Source of the DNA: Symsagittifera roscoffensis | Lineage: Eukaryota; Xenacoelomorpha; Acoela; Convolutidae | Assembly (NCBI RefSeq): GCF_963678635.1 | Contig: NW_026971073.1 | Span: forward strand, 40,001-104,000 | DNA length: 64,000 nucleotides | Direction of reading: 5' to 3' | Shown here: positions 56,658-64,000 of the stretch, one piece after another | Numbering within the stretch: the first letter of the stretch is position 1 | Layout of the letters: each line of letters begins with the position of its first letter | Translations under genes and position numbers: made by a program | Notes under the pieces: generated by a model | Database searches by the model: none | What the model was told of the DNA's origin: nothing | What the model saw: the letters and a program-made list of their open reading frames with translations, nothing else

Positions 56658-56860
56658 TCAGCCTATACTTAAGTAATATTTCTTATGTAGGTATATTTGT
56701 ATATTCGTATCAGAGAATATCACGTGTACAAGCGCGTACAATTCCCGAGGATGCAGTCTTCCTCTGTTTGGATTGTACACTGGAAGCGAGAGCTCCTTCA
56801 CGTCCATTTCCACAAGGAAGTCCCTCAGCCTCGTTATCAAACTTTTTTATTATCAAGTTT
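56658..56860 (-). pseudogene. Macro domain remnant (C-terminal half), copy B
   Basis: Frame from RLRDFLVEMDVKELSLPVYN through RELYALVHVIFSDTNI to the stop at 56658. This matches the C-terminal third of the copy A macro domain, including LRDFLVE and the VHVIFS strand. The preceding NLIIKK segment joins directly to it, so about 250 bp encoding the N-terminal ADP-ribose-pocket part seen in copy A has been deleted. Confidence 0.75.
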
Positions 56861-57755
56861 TCAGTGTGGGTAAGTCCTACCCCCACTCCCCGGACAAAAA
56901 TATCCATCGACGTCCCCGTCGATCGCAAACCGGGTATCAAGTCAAGGTTAGAAGCTGGAATTAGTAGTCGTCCTTCCTGGGCAGCCCAGGAAGGATCATC
57001 TCGTTCGGTCTTGATGTATTTCATGCTTTCACTATCTACGTCTTGAATCGTGACGCTGGTCTCCTCTGGATCCGATGTCGTTTCATTCAGCCACTCTAAG
57101 ACACGCAGGTTTGTCAGGTCTTGTTCATATGACTGCTGTTGCTCGTCGTGTCGAATTCTACCTCGGGTTTCGACCAGTCGTCAACCCACTCATCGTCGTG
57201 ATCATCGACTATGTCAATGTCTTGCGACACAGTTATCTCCTCTAGACCCACTACTTCCTCCACTATCTTCTTTAGATCTATCCTATCCACTACAAAGTCG
57301 TCACCAAGGATTGTATTTCTTTCTTGATCTCATCCCGTCCTTCTGACGAGTCTGTATGGTGAACGGAAGATCCGGTTCCAAGTTCTTGGGAACCTCTATC
57401 TGTTCGGGATCCTGCCAATCTTCCTCTGCGTAGGGTAAGGTTTCATCGTCCGCTTCGGTGTATCCGTACCTTCTTCTACGACTTCGTTTCCATCGTTCTT
57501 CTCCCTGGTGCCTTTTTCTTTGACCTCACAAGCAGGATTCATCGTTAGATAATCCCCTTCTTCCATGTCCGCAGGTATACACCAGTCTTCTGTCGATGGA
57601 TTGTGTGGCTTGATGTTCTCGTAGTGGGCGGCTCGGCCAGTACTCAGTCTATGAAAGCGTCCCTCCTGGTGCACCTCTGTAATCATGAAGAGTGCCCTCC
57701 ACAATTTAGAAGCTTCTTTGTCCCTTTCGGTGGTATAACGTTCTGAAATACCCAT
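56861..57755 (-). pseudogene. Integrase tail and acidic linker, copy B
   Basis: 57755-57396 carries FMITEVHQEGRFHRLSTG, ADMEEGDYL, and EKGTREKNDGNEVV as in copy A. Then come broken acidic stretches, and 57024-56860 ends with VGLTHTENLIIKK before the macro deletion. 56880-56927 is the nucleotide-conserved block shared with 14552-14600. Confidence 0.55.
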
Positions 57756-58980
57756 ACGTAGTCTCCCACCGAGTAAGCCTTTGCACCAGCTGCTTTCTTG
57801 TCGAATTGTTTCCTCTGCCTTGCCTGTGCCTGCTGAGTGTTTCGTCTACACAAATCGTTCAACTCCTGTTGGCGTCTGATCACATCCCTCACGTAGCACT
57901 GTGGGGACGTTTTCTTTCCCTCATATTCTGGGTAGAAGAAGGTTAAGGGTAAAGACTTTTCGTGTCCAGTTAGCATCATGTGTGGACTGACTCCAGTGGT
58001 GGAGTGTTGCGTGCTATTATATGCTCCCATCACCTGTGGAAGATATCGGTCCCAATCGGTCATATACCTGGAACAATATGCTCTTAGCATCTTAGCATCG
58101 ACACTAACGTCCTATTCTGTCTTTCCACTAAGCCATTCGTCTGAGGGTGGTATGTCGTGGAATGAGCCTGAGCGACCTGTGAGCGTCTCATAAGCTCTTT
58201 CGTAAGCTCTCCTACGAAAGCTGTTCCATTATCCGATTGAAACGTCATCGGACAACCATGTCTTGCTATCCACGTATTGATCAGGTGGTCGCATGTCTCT
58301 TCCGCCGAGGCAGTTATGCAGGGCACGGATTCTGCATACTTCGTAAAATGATCTATCATGACCAGCACTTGATTGTAACCATTGTCTGTCATGCATATCT
58401 TTTGGTGATCTATTTGCACCACCTCGTTGAATTCAGACGACTCGATCGATTGTAAAGGAAATCGCAACTTCCTCGGATCCTTGACCTGTTGGCATGACAG
58501 ACATGCTGTTACCCATTTCTTGCATGCCTTTTTCATCCCAGGCCACTCAAAGCGCTTCACGATCCTCTGATATACTTTGTCGATCCCCTGATGGCCCATT
58601 TGATCATGTGACCTGAATAACAGTTCTGTCTGATAGAGTTGCGGTAACACTATCGCGTTATACTTGTATAGGACTCTGTCTTCCTCCCTTCTTTTGCAAG
58701 CCACAATCCCGTCCTTGTTCAAATATAACCTCCCTTCCTTCTGCGTGAAGTATTGTCTCAGGATGCGATAACTATCTTCCTCAGGGTCCCCTTTATGCGG
58801 AGAACCATTCTCGATCCACCTTTTCAGGTTGCTTGTCATGCGATCATTTCTCTGCGCCCTTAGAAGGTCCGAGAGTCTGTATCTCGCCTTCAAGTACGTC
58901 TTCATGACCCTCATCTGACTATTCAGCTCGTTGGGCTGATGTGTGTCTTCTTCCATCTTAACGCACCAAATCTTCGCCAA
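57683..58980 (-). pseudogene. Integrase, copy B
   Basis: The 298-codon frame 58980-58084 contains the zinc-binding HDQMGHQGIDKVY with CLSCQQ, then the catalytic core VQIDHQKICMTDNGYNQ (Asp), TFQSDNGTAFVGEL (Asp) and QTNGLVERQNRTL (Glu), all canonical. A small frameshift at about 58085 leads to 58090-57683 with HSTTGVSPHMMLTGHEKSL and the basic tail (ARQRKQFDKKAAGAKAYSVG). All catalytic residues are intact; the frameshift is the only visible lesion. Confidence 0.92.
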
Positions 58981-59659
58981 CTGTTGTTACTTGTTCAAAC
59001 GGCAGAAGATCAGTCCTGACTACCGCTTTCTGCGGCAACAGGCTTATGGAGCGTTTCGATACCGCTATTGTCTCCAAGTCATCCGCTGCGTTGTCAAAGA
59101 CTCTTTCGCTCGGTATAAGGTAGCGATCACTGTCAGGATCCTGGTACACCTCTCTGTCCAGGTCCCTCGCCCGATTTTCCACTAGTAGCGTGTGTATCGC
59201 CAGTTCTGAGAGTTCTGATCCCGAGTTCGAGTTCCTGTCTGAATAGGTGTCCATTCCTGAGCTTCCTGAATTATCATCTGTCGAAGAGGTTGTGCTGGAG
59301 ACTGCACGCTCCTCCAGATCATGTCTGTGCTTTCTTTGCATCCATCTGAACTCCCCGGACAAAACCTTGCTCTCTAGGTCCTGTTTCTCATCAGGAATTT
59401 TCTCGTCTATCTCAGACTCCCCAGACAAATTTTCTTGTCCCGGGTGTTGATCTTGTGATCGCTGGTTCCTCTCCTCATCCTTCTCCCCGGACAAATAGTC
59501 TTGCAGCAGATTTTGTTCTACCACTTCACCCTCTTTCTCCCGGTCAACAAAGGTGACGGTTTTCTTTCGCTTGCTGCTCCCCTGTTCTTTCTGTCCGTAT
59601 GAAGTACTGGTTAAAATCTCTTGGGGTATTGAGGTTACTAGTTGCTGAACTATTGTCCT
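58981..59659 (-). pseudogene. LSGE-repeat linker between RNase H and integrase, copy B
   Basis: Frame 59524-58958. DYLSGEKDEERN, QENLSGESEIDEK and KVLSGEFRW are the protein reading of the TTGTCCGGGGAG repeat (59349-59360, 59417-59428, 59483-59494). Ser/Asp/Glu-rich and probably disordered. It matches 17175-16800 in copy A in motif but not in detail. Confidence 0.6.
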
Positions 59660-61279
59660 TCAATCCCTCTCGTTCTCTTCGTGCTGTCGTCTGGACGGCA
59701 TGATCTTCACCTTCTCACTGACTGTTAGCGATGCCACTGCTGCTGTCCACTCGGAGTAATCTCTGGTCACTTCTCTTTCTAACAATCTACCCAGCATCCG
59801 CATCACTTGTGGTGTGACTTGCACCGTTTTATCCAATAATGAGAGGCTGTTTATATTCATGCGAGAGAGTTCTTGCTGGACCAGGTTCGAGCGCAGCAAC
59901 AGATCCAAGGGGACCGGGTCCTCCTTGGATAGGATCTTTATCTCGGCTGCTTTCTCTACAGGTAACTCAGGGTGCCCTGGAATTGGATGTCCAGACTTAT
60001 CCAACCATCTCGTCAAGGGAAGCGCTTCATTAGTTTCTTTGTCCAGAAACGAGAATCCTTCCTTTATTTCCGCCTTATTGGCCTGTTTCTGCTCCAATCT
60101 TTCATAGAACTCAGTTTTCTTGCTGAGGCTGTCAGCATTCTGATGTTTATCACGCATCCTATGTTCGATTATCATATGGTAGCCATCCAATCTCACTATC
60201 CACCTACCAATATAACTCTGATCCATCGAGTAGGTTTTCAACCAGGATAACGCTCTGTTGTCCACGCGTAACTTGAAGGGAGCGCTCCCCAAGTATGCAC
60301 GGTACTTTTCCACGAAGGTGACTACTGCAAACATTTCTGCTTTTGGAGCGCCATATTTCAATTCTGTTTCACTCAAGACCTTGCTGCCGTATGCAATGGG
60401 ACGGAGAACTGTTCTTCCGTTCCATTCTTGCTCTTGATGCAAGATTCCTGAGATGGCCACCACCGATGCGTCCGTGTCGAGAACATACATGCCCTTTTCT
60501 GTAGGCATGCCCAGCACTGGCGCTTCGCACAGTTCCCGCTTTATGTTCTCGGAAACAACCTGTGCCTCATCGTTCCATTCGAATTTTTTCTCTTTGTTGC
60601 GCATCAGCTTCTGCATCGGATACACCTTGTACGCATATCCTTTTATGAATTCTCGGTAGTAATTGGCAAACCCTAGGAAGCTCAGGAGCTGTGTGTCCGT
60701 TCTGGGAGCTTTCCATGTCAACACTGCTTCCACTGCTTCCGGGTCCGGCCTCCCACCATGCCTATCCACCATTCTTCCTAGGTACTTTATCGAATCCCTA
60801 AGGATTTCACATATCGATGGTTTGCACTTCAATCCTGCTCTTTTCATGCATCCAAAGACCTCATCGAGCCTATCAATGTGGTCTTCCAGGGTCGGTGTCG
60901 CTATGACTACGTCATCCACGTAACACTTCACGAGATTCCCGTACTTCTTGGTCACTCTCGTCAAAGCCTGAGCCATCAGTCTTTGAAAAGTGGCCGTTGC
61001 ATTGCACAAGCCGAAGGGCATCCTCTTCCACTGGTACAATCCCAACTCGGACGCGAATCCGGTTTTCTCTCTGTCCTTCTTTCGCAGAGGGACCTGCCAG
61101 ACGGCAGAACCTAAGTCCAATGTGGTGAAGAACTTGGCATCACCAAGCTTAGATAGGCTCTCGTCTATTCGCGGTATCGGGTACGCATCTTTTATCGTTG
61201 GCGCGTTCAAGTAATTAAAGTCGCAACAAAATCTAAGCTGCCCCCTTTCTTTTTCGCCATTACTACCCCGCAAGCCCAT
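59660..61279 (-). pseudogene. Reverse transcriptase and RNase H, copy B (539-codon frame)
   Basis: LRFCCDFNYLNAPTIKDAYP, TTLDLGSAVWQVPL, KRMPFGLCNATATFQRLMAQ and the catalytic YVDD (60911-60922), then thumb (LLSFLGFANYYREFIKGYA). RNase H has VLDTDASVVAISGILHQE (Asp), KAEMFAVVTF (Glu), FKLRVDNRALSWL (Asp) and NADSLSKK (Asp), so all four catalytic residues are present. The connection carries LPLTRWLDKSGHPIPGHPELP. The frame is entered through a one-base offset near 61248; see findings. Otherwise it looks functional. Confidence 0.93.
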
Positions 61280-61740
61280 GGCGATTTCGAGGGTTCTATC
61301 ATGTCGTATTCAAGCAACATTTCTATTTCCGCTCGGCAAGCTTCCGATTTGTGTGGCGCCATTCGCCTTGCGCCTTCCCTATGGGGAACGGCGCCCTCTT
61401 CTAGTTCGATTTCGTGTTCGATGAAATTACAGCAACCGATATCCGCCTTATGTTTTGAAAATACATCTGCGTTCCGATTTAGGAGGTCCCGCAATTTTTT
61501 TAAGTCTCCCTCACCTATTTTCCCTTTTAAATGTTCTATCTCTGGCAAAACCGGTTTGTCAGATTCTAGCTCATATGACGAGGGGCGTTCCGGAAAATTC
61601 GAGCAGCTTGATAAGCTGTCGTCCGTTTCGGATTTCATTGAAAACAATTTATGAATAGATTTTAATTCATTAATTCTCTTTAAAATTTTATCTTTATTGG
61701 CATGATAATGACAGTCTTTCACGCTATATTTCTTCAAGTT
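61207..61740 (-). pseudogene. Pre-RT region of Pol, copy B
   Basis: Frame 61737-61207: KLFSMKSETDDSLSSCSNF, PVLPEIEHLKG, ADIGCCNFIEHEIELEEGAV, AEIEMLLEYDMIEPSKSPWA, CGVVMAKKKGG, the conserved approach to RT fingers. After KKKGG the RT sequence continues in the -1 frame. It is separated from protease by a TAA at 61741-61743, where copy A has GAA. Confidence 0.85.
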
Positions 61741-63525
61741 TTATGTCTCCTCATAGTCGGTCCTCATCGGCAAAGCGTAGCCAAGCTTCTTTCCACGCTG
61801 GATTGAAACCGTGGTGTCCAGTGTGTTCAACAACACACTGAAACACAGTCTGTTTCGCGTTACCGAGAAGCTCCGGCCTAAAAACACCGAACTCTGACTG
61901 TTTGGATTCGGTACTAAGCAAACCTGTTTACTATCACTTAACGAATTTAAATTTCTCATTCTAAAAATTGCTACTACAGCTTGTCCTGGTTGTAATTTTA
62001 CTTTTCTATCCAAAAAAACTGGTAACTTATTTTCGTCTGTTATTATCCTATTAATTGGTCTCTTAACATACTTTCGGTCCGGGTTTCTAATCCGTATTAG
62101 ACCGTTGTTCAAGTCAATCATCACGTCAAAATTCCTGACAAAATCTCTGCCCAAGATGAATTGGTCGGCGTCGTCCAGATTCTCTACCACCAGGAAGCAA
62201 ATCCAAAGATCTCGTCCTCCCATGTGAAGGACCGTTATTGGTGTTCTTCCGGCTACGTAGATAGCTCCTCGATTGGCGGCGGCCAGTCGAAGATTCGTAG
62301 GAATCAGATCTTCCCGCGTGAAGCCCATTCTTTCCCAAGTTTTTATCGGCATCACACTCACTACCGCTCCTGGGTCCAGAAGCCCTGTGACTCCGATTTT
62401 TGTTCCGTTGGTGTCGAGCAGATGTGCTGTCACATCTGCTTTGTACCCAATGTGTACTGCGTCTTGTTCCATCACGGCGTTATGACCTATCCTGCGGACT
62501 TTGAGTTCCTCCTCACCCAAACAGATCTGCCTTTTTTGGTCACTATCTGTTGTAACGTAAGTCCTAGTGTAGATACTGATTCCATCCACGTTCAGCATCA
62601 CTTGATACGGCCAATAGACCTCCAGGTAGCGTCCATGAAGTTTCTTCATGCGAGGGCCACCCGTCGTTAGTAGTGCTCGCACAGCTCTCGACTCAGTGCG
62701 TGGTTCCACCTGCCTCAGATAATCTGCATATGTGTCCAAATGCATCAAAGTGAACTCGGATGGTTCACTCAGATTTCTTATTACCTGGTGTCCAGCCACT
62801 GAGATTATCGACTGTATCTTATATCCTTGCGGCACCATGCCGAACCTCTTACCGGAGATCACTTTAGGTTTCATGTTTAAACTGCTTGGTGCTTTCTTTT
62901 CTTCGAACTCCGTTGCTTCGAAGGTATTCAGTTGCTCCTGAAGCTTCTCATTTTCCAGTTCAAGTATCACTTTTTGTTCGATCTCTTTCGTCACCAATTC
63001 CTGTTGTACTCTATTTAGAGCATCCCTTGCGGCTGCCTTATAATCGATCTTGAAGCCATCAGCCGCAGTTGCCGGTTCCGGCTCACGTGTCTCCTCTGTT
63101 ACCGCTTGCATTTTCTTTGCCGCCAGCTCTTGAGGTTTATCCTTTCTGCGTGCCTCCGCTTCACTCAAAAGTCGAGCCTTGCTGGCTTTCACTCCTGACA
63201 AAGCTTCTTCATGTCTTGGATGCTTGATGTCTGCCACTGCATCCCAGAATTGCGGACAATCTGATTTAAAATGACCTTCCAAGTTGCAAAAGAAACAACT
63301 TGGGCCGAATTTCGCAATTACTCTTCTCATGAAATCCTCATGGTCCAATTCTGACGCATCTTCGTCCACGAGGCTAAAGCCTATTGCTTTCATGCCTTGT
63401 TTGTAAGCTGGGCATGCTGACACATGATGGTCCGTTGAACTGCAATTAGCACAAGAGCGTCTCTTGTCCATATGATCCCTCAGTTTGTACCAATTGTTCC
63501 CTTGGTCCGTTGTTAAAATTGCCAT
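61741..63525 (-). pseudogene. Gag nucleocapsid and protease, copy B (594-codon frame)
   Basis: Two CX2CX4HX4C knuckles, CANCSSTDHHVSAC (about 63414-63453) and CFFCNLEGHFKSDC (about 63257-63300), then a charged helix (ELVTKEIEQKVILELENEKLQ) and protease. The protease has GLLDPGAVVSVMPIKTW (about 62366-62380), where D-S/T-G-A has become D-P-G-A, and ILGRDFVRNFDVMIDL. Gag and protease are in one uninterrupted frame, showing the family makes a Gag-Pol without a frameshift at this point. Ends at a TAA that copy A lacks. Confidence 0.9.
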
Positions 63526-64000
63526 AATTGTTCTTGTAATATCCAGATCTCGAAGGAGGTTTCAACAAAAGATACTCTTTTGATTTGAGCCTCAACTCCT
63601 CCGGTGTTGGCGCATTGGTTGAAAGTGGCGTGTAATGCGTTGCCAGCATCGTACGAAGTTAATCATTTTTCACACCATCGATGAATTTTGAGGCTACGGC
63701 CAAGTTCATCCTTCGGTTTGACTCGTCCGGTTGGCTGCGTCTTCTCAGCATTTCCAAATCATCGAGAAACTTGTCTATCGTTTCATCTTCTCGTTGCCTC
63801 CGTTTCTCGAAGCGCATCATCGCCTGGTGCCCCTGCACCCCTGATCCGAAATGGTTTAACAAGATTTCGAAGACTTTCTCAGCAGTGTCACTCTTCTGGA
63901 CTTCTCACGGCGTTCATTGGTTCTAGATAACCTTGTCAGGAATGTCTCCAAAGACCTGTTTAGGGGTTCAAATGCTGTGGCCATTGCCGTAGCATCCCTT
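63446..64000 (-). pseudogene. Gag capsid, copy B (cut by window edge)
   Basis: 63862-63659 reads LNHFGSGVQGHQAMMRFEKR, REDETIDKFLDDLEMLRRRS and NLAVASKFIDGVKND, close to copy A. A TAA at about 63659-63661 and a frameshift follow, then 63649-63446 continues with the linker (PTPEELRLKSKEYLLLKPP). The window ends inside this gene; upstream gag, leader and 5' LTR are not visible. Confidence 0.8.

Larger units (their letters stand above)
45654..64000 (-). mobile_element. Giant Ty3/gypsy-type LTR retrotransposon, copy B (3' 18.3 kb)
   Basis: Same architecture as copy A from gag onward: gag (cut by the window edge), protease, RT, RNase H, LSGE linker, integrase, acidic tail, macro remnant, gap, ORF3 with SGNH units, 3' UTR and 3' LTR. 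The LTR and coding sequence are clearly diverged from copy A, so it is a sister lineage and not a recent duplicate. The coding regions are more intact than in copy A. The 5' LTR lies beyond 64000. Confidence 0.9.

Overview
The window looks like animal (metazoan) nuclear DNA, most likely from an invertebrate. It is almost entirely nested LTR retrotransposons. The only host-like coding sequence I can support is one C-type-lectin-like exon at the extreme left (194-620, minus strand, preceded by an intron-like acceptor). There are no bacterial operons, rRNA or tRNA genes, and no CRISPR array. I cannot name the species.

Layout. (1) An old, AT-rich, plus-strand Ty3/gypsy-like element with an envelope-like region runs from about 1.0 kb to 45.65 kb. 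It holds gag, protease, RT, RNase H, integrase, a membrane/low-complexity ORF and env remnants, all broken. (2) Its gag is split by a 30.2-kb minus-strand element, giant copy A (3211-33393), which has about 881-bp LTRs at both ends. The host gag frame resumes in register on the far side. (3) A second, diverged relative, giant copy B, starts at 45654 with its 3' LTR and runs off the right edge, ending inside gag.

The giant element is the notable part. Reading on the minus strand it has: LTR, PBS region, about 2.8-kb leader with paired stem-loops, gag with two CCHC knuckles, protease, RT, RNase H, a linker with repeated LSGE motifs, and integrase. These are followed by three things not expected in a Ty3/gypsy element: an acidic integrase tail leading into a macro (ADP-ribose-binding) domain, a roughly 460-nt non-coding gap, and an 8.2-8.6-kb third coding region (called ORF3 here). 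ORF3 begins with an SGNH/GDSL hydrolase domain containing all the catalytic blocks, then a second degenerate SGNH-like unit, then about 1,800 residues of unrecognised modules ending in Cys/His-rich segments. The same order is present in both copies although they are clearly diverged, so it belongs to the element and is not a chance neighbour.

Copy A also carries a 6.4-kb head-to-tail duplication of leader, gag and the start of protease (19694-26095 and 26096-32474). The outer edge of this duplication lies just after the presumed primer-binding site. Both copies have frameshifts and stop codons and are not expected to be autonomous now. Together they outline an ancestral element of roughly 24 kb encoding Gag-Pol plus two enzyme folds, macro and SGNH. 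Both folds are used by unrelated RNA viruses, but their role here is inference.
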